Below, in pieces: positions 10,283 through 22,876 of a DNA stretch of 64,000 nucleotides (position 1 is the stretch's first letter; each line of letters starts with the position of its first letter). The notes under the pieces were generated by a model. It was not told where the DNA came from. It saw nothing but the letters and a program-made list of their open reading frames with translations, and searched no databases. The position numbers and the translations under genes were made by a program. The stretch comes from Phialocephala subalpina (lineage: Eukaryota; Ascomycota; Leotiomycetes; Helotiales; Mollisiaceae), in NCBI GenBank assembly GCA_900073065.1, contig FJOG01000016.1, forward strand, positions 852,461 to 916,460. The letters run 5' to 3'.

Positions 10283-12640
10283 TTGCGCCCTTGAGGACAG
10301 AAGATTAGTGCTTGATCGCTAGGAGTTTACCGACAGCACTCACCAGAAATTACGATTATCGAGATGCGATTTTTTATCCCCCTCAGTTCCCTGGAGGCCG
10401 GTACATCCATTCTCACAGACAATCTGCATAGCGATATTGGTTCCAAGGTCAATCGGTGATAATGGCTTCGATGAAAAGGGTCAGAAATTTTGAATGTTCC
10501 GAAGCTCGGAAAAGAGAAGCGCTGTGAGACGAATGCGGCTTTGTACATCTTGGAGGAAAAGGTCGACGTTTTTGTGAGATGCAAAAGGGGCGTTTGCCAG
10601 GCAGTTTCGGCCAGGCAGGACATATTATCTATGTGGTGGCGAGGTTGCGGCTCACCGAATTCCTCGCGCAAGTCGCGAGGCGGTTTCACAACGCACACAG
10701 TCAGATATCATCAGCCTTCATCGTCCAGGACTTCCAGGACTCCGTGCTAACACACTTTATAAAGCTAACACCACCACCGATTGCAAATAGCACTGGCTAT
10801 TGAGCAATAATACCATAAGGCTGGAACAAATTGGGGTTCGTGGCATGAGTTCGGGGCTGGATCGAGGCGCGCCAGGCCGCTTCGTGAGTCGTGACTCGAG
10901 TCTCACGCCCTTGGGGGCTTGGGCTGTGATCGCACTACGCGACCGATCAGTTGGCCAGGAGCTGAATATATTTCGAAGTGGTGAGGCTGAAAATATTGCC
11001 CGAGATGCATGCTAAGAATAGACGATCGACTACTACGATTTGGGACATTCACGTGAGGTCCAAATTATAATTATAATTCAATTAACGAGTTATTTTCTAT
11101 TCATAAATGCCATAATAATGATCAACTCGGTTGAAGCTTTGAAGACACAAAATAAGAAACTACTCCGGTACAAGAGAGAGGATTTTCACGTGACAAGTGG
11201 CTTACCCCTTTCTCCACTCCCACGCAAAAAAAAATCCGCAACAAGTATCATGAAAGAGAACAACACCGTGCAGCAAAGCTGGATCTCTGAATCGTTAGAT
11301 ACTACAGTTATTAGGTAAGGGTGACATTAGAACGCCTCTAAAACGAATCTTTTGGCTACATTAGCCCCGAACAAAAATCAAAAAAACATACAACAGTAGG
11401 GATTCGCTGATGGTCACCCACTCAACTACTAGTCTACCGATCTGAAGCTTGTGTATGGCAGAGCGGACGGGATGCCCATTTCTCTTCAGTCTATGGTCGT
11501 ATGTGTCTGGCAAATAGGTTAAAGAATTATATACTTAGCACTTTCCAAGGGCTTTTGGGTCCTGGGCGGTTTTTACTTGCGATGTGCGAGTTGCCAAAGA
11601 AGCGAACCTGCCTTGGCAAATGTCCGAGCTTAACACTTTTACTTCATGAGAATAGTGCAAGAAAAGGGAGAGCCAAACGAATAAGAACCAAGAAGAGGAC
11701 ATTGGAATGAAGAGTTGTCCCAGCTCACGTGCATGTAGGAAAGCTGAATCAGGACTAGGGCAATGTATACCCGACGACTGTCCGTGCTTCTTCAAACCCT
11801 TCCGAGGTTTCCTCCCCTTCCCAAAACTCAAGAATCCGAGCTGCGACTCCCATTCTCGTCGTCTTCCTCGTCCATATTTGCTTTGCAACTGGACAAGAGC
11901 TTCCTTGTCCTTTCACAACGTCTCGGCCATTCCCCAAGGTCCATGAGGTCGATAGATGTTGCGGTGACTGGGACCCGGGTATTTGCGGTGATGTTGCGGT
12001 CTCTGTTTTATTTACTAGGAAGAGAGGAGTTGTCTTATCGGAACTCGAGATAAGTGCCTATTCGTCGTGAAAAGACATTAAATAGACCAGAAGTTAAGTC
12101 ATTGTCTCAGTCACGTGGCTACCTACGAAGGTGAAGTTTTCACGTTTAGACACAACCGAGTGACACAACCGAGTCAAGAAGCACATTTTCCAATTTACGG
12201 TTCTCTCAAAGCATAGCATACTTGTAATCTGCTTATATCGTCACGCTAAAGTGATCCAATAAGTGCGATGGTTTGTCCAAGCCAATTAGAGCTGCATATG
12301 CAAAGAATTCCGCATTTGCGAAATTCGCAACCTACCTTAGAAGCTCAGCCTCATGTCAACAAAACTTGCCACTGTTCCACATTATACCCTATTTCCATTT
12401 ACTATCATCGATTCTGATCTAAGAGTTTACTTTTCTAGTCTGCTAACAACCCGAAAAGGACGCCAAGTCAGTGATGTGCTCATTGTCCATTGAGCCGTAT
12501 CTCAAGGGTCTTAGCACTCTGTGGGGCAATCGCGCCCTAGAGCCAGACTCGACAGATAGTGTCGACAGAAACATATTTAGGGTTCCTCTAGTGTCCTTGT
12601 CTCAATTGATCGGAAGCAGACATGCTGCCTTGAGTACAAG
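10283..12640. other. Intergenic region, about 2.4 kb
   Basis: No supportable gene. Two E-box-like CACGTG palindromes are visible near 11050 and 11188; the first lies inside an imperfect inverted repeat with GGAC and GTCC at its ends. A direct duplication of the 13-mer GACACAACCGAGT occurs near 12150-12175. These could be transcription-factor sites for the flanking divergent genes, but this is only a guess. Confidence 0.35.
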
Positions 12641-15323
12641 ATGGATGACAACCTAGTCATAGTCACAGACGAGATTTCGCTACCCCTCTCAAACCTCGAG
12701 ATATCAGCAGATTCACCCTCGCAAACGGAAGTGAAAGGACAACTAAACTACAATGGGCCTGTTTGGAGTCATTGCCAAGTTGCCCGACTCTTGCCCAAGC
12801 CGAAGTCCAATGACGACTCTCGAACTAAAACCGCCTGTGACTCACTCAAACCCGCTTTGGGTACTTTCATCAAAGGCATCCGGAACAAAACTGTTCATCT
12901 TGGGCACGCCTTTGATGTCGTTCCAGACACTCAATTGGGACTTACGAACGATGAAATCGCGCTCTTGAGACACCACCAGCAGGCCGCAGCCAGCACAGCC
13001 GGAGGCTCTTCAAGCAAGGCAGCGTCGATAGCGAGCTCTCAAGGCCTTCTTCTGCTCGATGGGAGTAGCCTCGCTGCCCTGGGCCGTCATTTTGATTGCC
13101 TTATGCAGCAAATTCAAGCCCGTTTAGATTACGTATGTACAATTCGGAATCCGCAGGAGCATCTTAGGGAGGAATTCCAGCTTGCCATGTTCCACGAAAG
13201 ATTTTCGGAGAGGTGCTGAAACATAGTTTAGTTATCAGAACAGTCGCAAATGGTTGCACAGCAGCGATATGATCACGCCGGTAACGCAATTGACGTTGCA
13301 GATTTGGAAATCTCCAAATTACACGCGATCCTTCGGGAACTTGATGAAGTGGAACTGGGCTTTGACAAGGTGAAGCACATCAGAGAGATAGTCAGGAATT
13401 ATCGGAAGAGGGCGGAGGAACTCGAGGAATTGGAACGAGGTTTCGTTGCGCCACCTCCTACCCGCTATCAAGCAGACCGAAATACAAGGCGGCAATCCAA
13501 GAAGGTGTCTCGGCGACATTTGCAAGAAGAGAGAGCCTCTACCCAGGACCAGACTTTGATGTCGACAATGGCCATGCTTGAAGAAGCTTCAGAGCCCAGT
13601 CTGGATGCCAAAAATCTGAACCGTGACCAGTCTCCCTTTTCTGCAGCTCGCTCAGGTCAGTAAATCTTCAGCCTCGATCCATTAATACGATTGATAATTG
13701 ATTTAGCTGGTATGATTGAGGATATTACCGAGGAGTGCGGGACCCTTTGTTCGACTACCGATGGCACCACCTGGTCAACGTCATCAGATGACAGCAACGA
13801 ACTTGGAAGCGAAAGCTCAGAAAGTCTCTGTTCTTCAACTGACTGGAGACATCACTTGATCTTAGAAGTGGTGATGTTAAAAGTCTATAGATTGCTAGAC
13901 CACAACGCTGCAACGGTCCACGGAGCATATGATCAGGGTGGAGGAACCAGTTCTGGGGACTCAGGATCATGGATGAGCGGAGCGTTCTCATCGACAAATC
14001 AGTCTTCTCTTTTCTCGACAAGCAACGTTGCAGGAATGAAGAGAGGAAACGATGATGGAGACTTTCCACCCCCGGATGAAGATCCTGATGGCTACAAGAG
14101 GCCACGGAATAAAGGAGAAGATAATGCCGAGCTTCGTCGATATGCATGTCCGTTCTTCAAGAACGATCCAAGGAAGAATAGACGAAGACGATCTTGCGCC
14201 GGTCCTGGGTTCAACTCTATATCCCACCTTAAGTATGTGTGCTTCTCTATTTTTTACTTTAAATTTTCTAGTACTAACACATGCTCTAGAGAGCATTTGT
14301 ATCGGTGTCATATTGCTCCCACGCAGTGTCCCAGGTGCTGGGTGGTTGTGGGAGATGACAGGGGACTCGAAATCCACTTGCAAAACGATACGCGGTGTCA
14401 AAAACAGGAAAGAAAGCCAGTAGATGGGATATCCCCTCAAAAACTCAAACTGTTGAAAAGCAAGAAAAGACTGCCGCCGATAGAGGGTGCAGACAGCTCC
14501 AAGTGGTCTGACATTTACCGCATCTTATTTCCAGGCGCACAACCTATTCCAAGTCCATGTGAGCGAAATCCTAAGCATTCATCCTCGTTCATTCCCAAAT
14601 GTAGCACATGACTGACCATATACTGGATTAGATTTTGACCACGACAGCGAGGGAGTTGAGGGAGTTGACTCTAAAGCCAGCAGCTTGAGTCTTCCCAAAG
14701 ACTTTGGACAGTATTATCAAAGTCGACTTCCAAGTCTGATCGAGACGCACGTAGCTCAGCTGCTACATGAGAAACTCGGACCCGTAGAAGCTGAGATGAA
14801 GAGCATGGTGACAGAGATTACTCGCAAATGCCTTTTTGACTTGGTTCGGGATTGGCAAGCATCCCAGTCTGAAACATGCGCTGAAGGCGAGCGACCTCCC
14901 ACAGAAGCCGACACATTACGCACGTATGGAGACCCGGGCTCCGCTACTGATGCACAGGGAGGCTTCTATCTGGCCGAGAACGTATTCACTGGTTTTCAGG
15001 ATGGATTTGTGCTTGGTAACTCTGAGCTAAGTGGTCTTCACGGCGATGCCATGATTCAGGCTGCTGCGGATGCGTCTTTCGGCTTCCCACAGATAGGAGA
15101 CTGGACTCAAATTGCTACAGCTGAATCCCGACTGATGGACGGGTCACTGGAGCTCCAAAAAGATATTCAACTTTCGACGTTCGTATGTCTCACGATCCCA
15201 CAACATCCAGAGCCTGAGACTTACAGTGGCAAAGGGAAGGATCTCGAGAGCCAAGATCTCAAGTATTGTCTGGAATGCTTTCCAAATAGTCAGCTTTATG
15301 GCCTCTTAGATAAATTGGCTTGA
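12641..15323 (+). CDS. Fungal C2H2-type zinc-finger-domain protein, five exons
   Basis: Exons 12641-13132, 13244-13655, 13707-14232, 14290-14558 and 14632-15323 keep frame across four short introns (111, 51, 57 and 73 nt) and give about 796 aa. A central basic region begins Arg-Tyr-Ala-Cys-Pro-Phe-Phe, and the third intron joins His-Leu-Lys to Glu-His-Leu-Tyr-Arg-Cys-His. Next comes a Gln-Cys-Pro-Arg-Cys-Trp finger ending in His and Cys. This arrangement is typical of a widespread fungal group with atypical Cys2-His2 fingers. N-terminal residues 1-320 contain acidic, helical stretches; the C-terminus is helical and glutamine/serine rich. No enzymatic domain is visible. A nuclear role is plausible but unproven, and the 3' end of exon 5 could contain a further intron. 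Confidence 0.75.
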
Positions 15324-17426
15324 TAAATGATGGGGAGTGATTCAGCTGAATCACTCTTTATGAGCACCCAAATCCGGAGGTTCCCCCTCCAGCTCTCCAC
15401 AAGGATGTCTTGGCGGGTCAGCAAATGCCTGAGCATAGACCACCGCATAATCTGGTGGGATACGACCAAGAATAACTATGAATCTATGGATTTCTAGATG
15501 TTGATATGGAGGCGGAACTTTGGGATGGGATGAAGTGGCCAGGTGAAAATGTTGCTACTGGGAAGGGCTTCGTGGTAAGGGGTTGCATTGCTCGGATTCT
15601 TGGTGAACGTTCGATTACTCTGGGGTTATTCAGATGACCTTGATGTTTGCCTATAGAAAGATTTCTGCTGACTAGTACTGCTGCTGACTTTAAGTGACTC
15701 GATTTTGTGAAGTGACGACATGGCTCGCTAATGAAATATTCCCACGTTTCCTAAAATAGAGCCCCAGTCTTTGTATTAGAATCACTTTTCTGCTACCAGA
15801 AAGATTGCAATTACTGGTCGAGGGCCATGAATCTATGCTTGAAGCAGTCAGCAATATCTGGATGTAAAACCTTCGTCAGAACCCACAAAGCCGTTCTTTC
15901 TACAACTTCCTACCAGCTCAACTACGAAAGTTAAAGAATATGATATACGAAAACAACTGTCTACATCGAAACACTGGGAAACTCACAAAAACAATCGCAA
16001 TAAGCCAATACAACCCGAGTTCGGTAAATACGATCTCTTAACAGCAACTCGCTCATATCAAGAAACCCCACTCAAACTTCGTAGTCGAAGCCCGAACAAT
16101 GGACGCCCATTCCATTTCTTGTGCTGGTATACTGTACCACCGACACGATCAATTAATTGTAAGGCTACAGTAACGAGGTTCTAAAGGTGCTTATATTATG
16201 CCGATAGCCTGGGAGACTTCTGTCGGAACTGTCTCGTAAGAGTTTTTCTGCTCATATCCTTTACAAATGTTAGATGAGAAGATGAAAGCTTATAAAGAAA
16301 GCGATTTCACTGCGGGATCCTCTAGCCTTACAACGGCTATTAGATATCTAGAATGTGGACGATGGAATGGAAAGAGTAGAAAGCGAATATTAGAGGATGC
16401 GGAGAGGAGGGACGTAGGAATGAAGTGGTAGAGATGTTTTTGGTAAATCTAGCATGGCTTTTCATGTATTTTTAGTTAAGTGCTAGCCAATAAATAATAT
16501 TGGATGGCCTTTCTGATATTGCCTTGACGCTTCGGTGCGGTCATAACTGTGAATACGACTTCATAAGACGTTTAAGAGCTTGTCGATTCATATGGTTGTA
16601 GTTAGTTTGTAACTTGATCGAGTCAAATCCATAGCCACCAACCCTCCACAGAAGTGACGTGGAATTGCAGCATGATTCAAGCTAAGATATATGGAATCTA
16701 CAATCTGTAATTGTGCATGTCCTTGCATTGCCTATACGATTTTAAAACGCTCAAGTTCTTGTCTCCAAAGGTCAACTGCGGGGTAAATGAGGGGTAAATG
16801 CTCGCTAAAACAAGAATATCCTACAGGCCTTGATACCTGAATTTTCAGTGATTAGCCACCCGTTTCAGGGCTTCAATCACTGATTTTTCGGCCTTCAACT
16901 CCTGGCGCCACTGCCTGAACTATTTTTCGTTTAATGAGATGTGACGAGCCCCTTGGAGATATTGACGCCTAGACTTCCCAAATTCAAGCTACTACCAGCA
17001 CAGCAGAGATAATTTATAAAAGAATCGGTGCTGGTTACTTTGCTAGAAAGGCATGTAGCTTTAATGCGGTGTTGGTGCAGGTTACTCGTGGTTGTTGATG
17101 CCCTAAAATTTAGCCAGACGGAGCCTGATAGTAGCGATGGAGACCCTGCCACAAGCTCTAAATTTCGCGATGAATGCTAGAGACCAGGCGCTCGACCCTG
17201 AACTACTCCTTAAATGATAGGCATCTTTTGGACGAATGATCGTAACATGCCAGATGATTACGTGAACATTGTGGGTCGCCTCATGAGTGGATAGCGCGGT
17301 GAAGCAGGACTTTAGACTCATTATTCCGTGAGTGTACCCGTTCCTTCAATCGTAAGTTGATTCGCCATGTTCACGAAAACCTTACGTCGTCTCCAAGAAC
17401 GAACCTCTATATTATGCACCTCAAGC
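15324..17426. other. Intergenic region between convergent genes
   Basis: About 2.1 kb separates the 3' ends of the C2H2-type gene and the minus-strand rhodopsin-domain gene. No open frame with coding character, terminal repeats or tRNA-like boxes was found. Part of it must be 3' untranslated sequence. Confidence 0.35.
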
Positions 17427-18985
17427 CTAGAATTTCACAATATTTCTCCGCCCGCTATCTCCATCCTCCGCAAACACTTGAAACTCAGTCGTGACTGCAA
17501 TTCCTGTCTGTTTCCCCTCTTCTACCCCACTCGCAACACTACTCGGTCCACTCATAGCCGCTGTTTCCTTAACCAACTCATCTTCCGAATCACTCGCTTT
17601 TCGCGTTCCTCCAACGACATATGTAGATTTCACTTGTGTACCGCGACCAGTGGTGACTCGTGCGTGATGGGAGGAGAGTTCGTAATGTCTTCCGTTGGAT
17701 CGAGAGGCGGTTCCTGTTCGGGAGGTGTGGCCAAGGATGATTGTTCGGAGGACTGTTGTGGGATGTGTTAGCTGGGTAATGTGGAAGCAAAATTAGAGGA
17801 AAGAGGCAAGACAAGGTAGGGGTAATGACCTGGGAGGCATGTTGCGATTATTGAGATTGCTGTCTCGACCATGGAGACTGTGCATGTCAACATGGTGTTA
17901 TTGATTCGGGAATAGTAGGCTCTAATTACTGGTGTTGGTTAGTATACAAGCAATTGGTGAGGGAAAGAATGCGACTTACTGCTTGCAATGACCACGAAGA
18001 ATCCCAATGCAAACATTGCGGCGACACCAAGTTTCTGCTTAAGTGGCATCTTGAGCTTCATTACCATTGTTATAGGTAGTGTGATGACTTGAAACCATCA
18101 GTATTGCTGCCTTAGCGAAGCTCGAGTAGCAATTTGACTTACTGACGATATCACTGAAAATGTTCACTTGAAAGAATTAGCTAAAATGAATTATGGGATT
18201 GCAAGTCAAGGACTTACATAGAATGGTTAACCAGTAATTGATATCGGATGCCTCAGTTGAGCAAGTTCCTCGCAGATGTCAGATGGAATGGATAGGAGCC
18301 AGTATGAGACTCACTGTTGCTATCGGTTGTCCATTTGCGATCGATAGGGTAGCATTGGAAAATGATATCAAAGAAAATGACGGCCCAAGTGACTCCGAGG
18401 GCACCAAGGACCATGTTATAAACAGTCTGCAACGTCGTTCGAGATGCGATTCGCTTGTAAAAGATAACCTCGGGGTGGATAAGCTACAGTTTGCAATTCC
18501 AAGAACCGAAGACGTACCAAAGCGACTTTTATTGCCCACAAGGAGGTCACATATAGGATGGATCCTGGGACAATCATCTTGAACCTATCAGCGGGGTCAT
18601 AGAGGTCGTCGTCTCGCAGATTACCTGGAAGATGTGGACGAAGTTCTCGCGACTTGCGGTTCCAATGCTTGCCATTCCTTTGCGACCATCAATTATCAAT
18701 CATTTCAAACTCCAAATGGGACTGACCTTCATTCCACATGTACTGCTGGATCGCAAGATCTCCAACGAGACATAATGCTGCCAAGATGAGGAAGCCATCA
18801 TCGATACTGAGAGTGCCAAATTTCCTGAACTTCACGAACAGTCTCGCACCCAGGAATATGAGGGCGAAAAATGTGCAGATCCACCACGAGATCTGTGAGT
18901 TTATTCAGTACAAGCTTTTCAGCACAAACGTTGATCGATCTGGAGATGGTTGATCACTTACCACTTGCCCCAGACCCAGAGACAT
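17427..18985 (-). CDS. Rhodopsin-domain integral membrane protein (fungal PF20684-type), ten exons
   Basis: Ten exons on the minus strand join in frame to give about 354 aa: 18985-18962, 18892-18727, 18677-18625, 18577-18518, 18468-18315, 18268-18218, 18166-18143, 18087-17980, 17928-17830 and 17752-17427. Landmarks of the family fall at exon joins. An Ile-Asp-Asp pair follows helix 1, a Phe-Gln-Cys-Tyr-Pro turn precedes a Trp, and a Cys-Ser-Thr-Glu-Ala loop leads to Asn-Tyr-Trp. A Cys-Leu-Pro-Val-Leu-Arg segment closes helix 7. Seven hydrophobic segments are expected. The cytoplasmic tail is Ser/Thr/Glu rich. Members include PTH11-like receptors, but this protein lacks an obvious CFEM domain. 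The chosen ATG has an in-frame stop just upstream. Ligand unknown. Confidence 0.82.
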
Positions 18986-20608
18986 CGTGAATTGCTGCTA
19001 ACTCAAGAAGAGGCAGAATATTGTCGCTCTTACGGGCAGTGGAGTGTGCGGAGGTCAGAGGGCGCAGTTGTAGAGGATCTTCCATCCTTTAATGAACAAT
19101 GAGATCCTGCCCCTCTAATACAGGGGGTGACATGCAAGGCACCAAATTGTACAATCAAGTCAAGTTATCAACTCGCTTCTCAGCGGAGCTGCCCAACGTT
19201 ATGAAGACGAATCTTATAACTGCCATCCACAATGCTCGTACGTTTAAAGTCTCATGGTTTGTGGACCTTGCCACAAACCGACGCTCTAGCGATGGTAAAT
19301 TTAGGTTTCGGAAGTCGTACCTGCTGCAAGCGATAGTTTGAATTGGAGTCTTCTGCGAACCGTACTTTTCCCAAGAAGGGCCCATCAAGTCGCCGATCAA
19401 GGATTTCCAAACCTCTATCAAGGTTGGGGATTCCCTGGATGTCCCTGCATAACAGCTTGTGCAGCAAGGTTGGCAGCTGTATTCGTGGGATTGGTGTGGA
19501 TAACTTGTGTGGAGAATGAAACCACAAGGCAAAGACAAGCCTCAAAACTGATCCATAAATGAATAAACTTTACTTTAAATCGCATCATTATTGCAAATCA
19601 TCAGAGGAGGCGGAGACAGCGGATTGTGATGTTGACGAGTTCAACAGCCTCACAAAATGCAAGTTGAAGAGGGACGGGAAAGGGCTCGATAAGTGTCCGC
19701 TTGCACTGAGTCACGAAGATGTTGTCGATGAAGCTCTGGGCAAGAGATGCAGGAGAGAGGCTGAGCAACTTGGACCAGAGCGGGTTGTTACAAAGTAGAT
19801 TTAGAGTTTTACACACGAGATGTTTAGGGAGCAGGTCCGATTGGTCATGGCGTGACGGGCATGCAAGGCCGCGACGCGTCCTGACTCGTTAGCGTGCCGA
19901 GATCTTCCCCCTTTTTCTTCCCAACATCAACTTTCCCCTCACTTCTCCTCCTCCACGTTCTCCTTCAACTCAAGCCTCTTGCTCGGTGGCTGACTCGCAA
20001 CGTCAAAGATAGCTTGTGTTAGCATTCTGAAATTTGCAACGACCACAGAACAGAGTAAAGCCTCTCCCGCCCTCCCGTGTGGCGGTGGATCCGATCAAGG
20101 TGGACGTGGTCTTGGTCCCGAAGATATACCGTTCGCCATGATTCAGCCGGAGGCGATGTCCAGGACGCTATGCCGCTACCAGTCTACCACGTCTCTTGCT
20201 AGAGACTGCCAACACGATATACCCACAGTGAAGATTACCTTAACTTCCTCGAGTACCCGACCAAGCTAGAATCTCCGAATTTTCTATCGAATGCACTTGA
20301 GGCCCCTTCTGTTTGGCAAGAGGTTTTTCATATTTATCCCACTATTGGAAGTTCCCAGCCCAATATTGAGGAACTCCCTGCTTAAATGCGGACCCGCAGA
20401 CGTGGGAGAAGCCAGCAAATGGGGATAGCTAAGATTGAAGTCAATCTAAAGTGCGATATCTTACCTTCTGCATAGTTTAATCTTAGCCCCTAGGTGCCAC
20501 AGTCTCGGTACCACCGCATAAGTATGAAGGACGGGAACTTGGATGCAGGTTTCTCGCGTGGCATTGTGTTGATCCTCATTCCTATCACACCATCAACCAA
20601 TCCTCGCG
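18986..20608. other. Intergenic region between divergent genes
   Basis: About 1.6 kb between the rhodopsin-domain gene (minus) and the carboxylesterase gene (plus). Open frames of 80-127 codons exist on both strands near 19155-19816. They have no recognisable motif and overlap each other, so none is called. The region should contain both promoters. Confidence 0.35.
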
Positions 20609-22433
20609 ATGGGTGTCTTCAGATTCATTGAGCAGACCGCGTGTCTTGGCATAGCTTTGACCTTGGCTCTTGCATGTGTAGCAGATGCATCTGTCATCAG
20701 AGGCTCAAGTTGTCCTGTCGTGACCACAACTGAAGGTAAGGTCAGCGGCTTTCAAGATGACAGCGGGAACTCGGTCTATCTGGGTTTACCCTTCGCTGCC
20801 ACAACTGGTGGTCGAAACAGGTACGACTAATAGTCCTTGTCCCTCTCTTCCACTTCTTGTATTGACTTGGATCGCAGATGGAAGGCACCTCAGAATCCTC
20901 CTAGATATCGAGGAGTCTTCAACGCTTCATCATACGGCCCAACATGTCCTCAGGCTATCACTGGTACCTCATACAGCCAGCAAGGCGAAGACTGTCTGAG
21001 TGCCAATATCTGGGCTCCAGCACATGGTAACAACCTCCCGGTATGGACTTCCTTCTGACTGATGTTCTACTTGATGCTTACCATGTGAAGGTTTTCGTCT
21101 ATATATATGGAGGTGCAATGGTTACCGGATCTTCAAGCAACGCACAGTTCCAAGGAAACAATTTTGCTCGAAAAGGCGTTGTCTATGTGTCATTCAACAC
21201 CCGCGAGAGTATATTTGCCTCCCCCTACTCTGCTGAGCTAGCTGGAACTTCTCAAAACTTCGGCATCTTGGACGTCGAGAAGGCCATGGACTGGATTCGC
21301 GCAAACATCAAAGGTTGGGCATCTTCTCAATTGTCTCGATGGCACTGCTAATCGGCATCCAGCGTTCGGTGGAAATCCAGACCACATCGTGCTTGGTGGT
21401 CACTCATCAGGTGGTGTTCACGTCGACCACTACCTCTGGAACCACCCAAACACCTGGCTTGCGGGCGCTATTGAGATGAGTGCCAATGCAGCTTCCGGAC
21501 CTGGGTACGCACCTATGAATGTTGGCCTCGATGTCATTGCCGCCGAAGTGGGATGCGGCAATGGCACCGGCCAACTCGACTGTCTCCGCCAAGTCGACAT
21601 GTACGATCTCGAGACTACATACTTCAACTCGACAGCAAACACATGGTTTTCTCCAGTCGTTGATGGTATCACTCGATGGTCAGTCGCGGACTACATCAAG
21701 CGTTTTGAAGCTGGTCTGTACCCCTCTCATGTCCCACTCATCACTGGAAACTCCAACGGCGAAGGCACAATCTTCAGCATCGTCTACGGGGGCGAGAACA
21801 CCAACTTCTCATCCTGGATCCGAACTTTCGATGCCGACGTGGCCCACATTCCACACGACGTCCTCCTCAACGCCTACAATGCCTCAGATTACGCCTCCGT
21901 CTCCCTCGAATCCGGAACCCAATACGGTGACGCTCGTTTCGACTGCGCAGTCGATTACCTGATCGATCTCCGCAGCGAGAGTCAGAATACATGGTCCTAC
22001 CGCTGGTTCGGAGCATACGACAACGTCGTCGGTGTCTCGGGCACGGCTCCTACTCATGGAACTGAGGTTCCGTTCTTCATGGGTGGTAATGAATGTTTTG
22101 ATGCATTGACGAATGTCACGACTGCGGAACAACGACTTGCGGATTTCACGAGTGATTGGTTTGTGCGGTGGATCAAGAATCCTTCTCAGGGTCCCGGGTG
22201 GGCGCAGGTCCAGCCCGAGTGTGGGGTTGTGATGAAATTGGGTGTTCCTGGGGACGAGGAGGCTTTGATTCCTGGGGCGACGAGTGATTATAATGAGAAA
22301 TGTCAAGCGGTAAGGCCCCCTCGATTCTCCGACAGCAGGTTTCTTCAGTGCTGACATTCAACAGGTCTACAAGGAATACTTCCCTCTGTACCCAGTCGTG
22401 CAGAACCCGGTTACGCTGGCCGCTTCCTCGTGA
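20609..22433 (+). CDS. Secreted type-B carboxylesterase/lipase
   Basis: Five exons (20609-20820, 20878-21040, 21091-21313, 21363-22309, 22365-22433) join in frame to encode about 537 aa. An N-terminal signal peptide of roughly 28 residues has a long hydrophobic core ending in Ala-Asp-Ala. The alpha/beta-hydrolase landmarks are in order. Glu-Asp-Cys-Leu is the conserved N-terminal disulfide motif. Gly-Gly-Ala belongs to the oxyanion hole. Ser214 sits in Gly-His-Ser-Ser-Gly, an acidic residue lies in the Gly-Asn-Ser-Asn-Gly-Glu-Gly loop, and the catalytic His is in Pro-Thr-His-Gly-Thr-Glu. Several Asn-X-Ser/Thr sites suggest glycosylation. It would hydrolyse carboxylic esters outside the cell. 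The exact substrate (lipid, feruloyl or other ester) cannot be read from sequence. Confidence 0.88.
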
Positions 22434-22876
22434 TCGACGGCACGTGTGCGTGGTGGGGTCGTAAAATTGAACTTCACTTCAATAATGTATAGAATTGGAT
22501 CCATCAGGACGATTTGTGTCTGGATATATTGCCTTTGTAGTATTAATCAGACTTGAATTCCTCCAGATGTGCCTTGATATCCCGGCCATTGATGTTGATT
22601 GAGGTGAGCACCGAAAGCAAGGCTGTGGTTCTTGTGCATTGTGAGCCCTCGCCTGATTGGCTGACTAGTCGAGGCATTGGGCATTGTGGCTGGACATTTT
22701 TACCTCAATTCCTTATCAGGCAGCAGGAACATCGCCGACTCTAAGGTCAGATTTCATGCCTTCGCAGCTACCATATCTCTCTCCCTGCAATAACCAATTG
22801 CAGTTCGGATTCTCAGCATACTGACCAGGCATATCAACACAATCCGAACAAGCCAACGAGGAAGCTCAATTCAAGT
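22434..22876. other. Intergenic region
   Basis: About 440 bases between two co-directional genes. It contains the 3' end of the carboxylesterase gene and the promoter of the Mga2-like gene. Nothing else was seen. Confidence 0.35.

Noticed and set aside
10327..10698. Upstream exon for the hypothetical gene at 9461-10279
   Set aside because: The GTGAGT/AAG pair does not keep the reading frame, and the frame has Cys/His/Arg composition typical of non-coding sequence.
12150..12176. Tandem duplication GACACAACCGAGT as a target-site duplication
   Set aside because: The two copies are directly adjacent with no element between them, so it is a simple duplication.
19155..19816. Overlapping 80-127-codon frames on both strands
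   Set aside because: No motif, no splice-linked extension, and they overlap each other in opposite directions.
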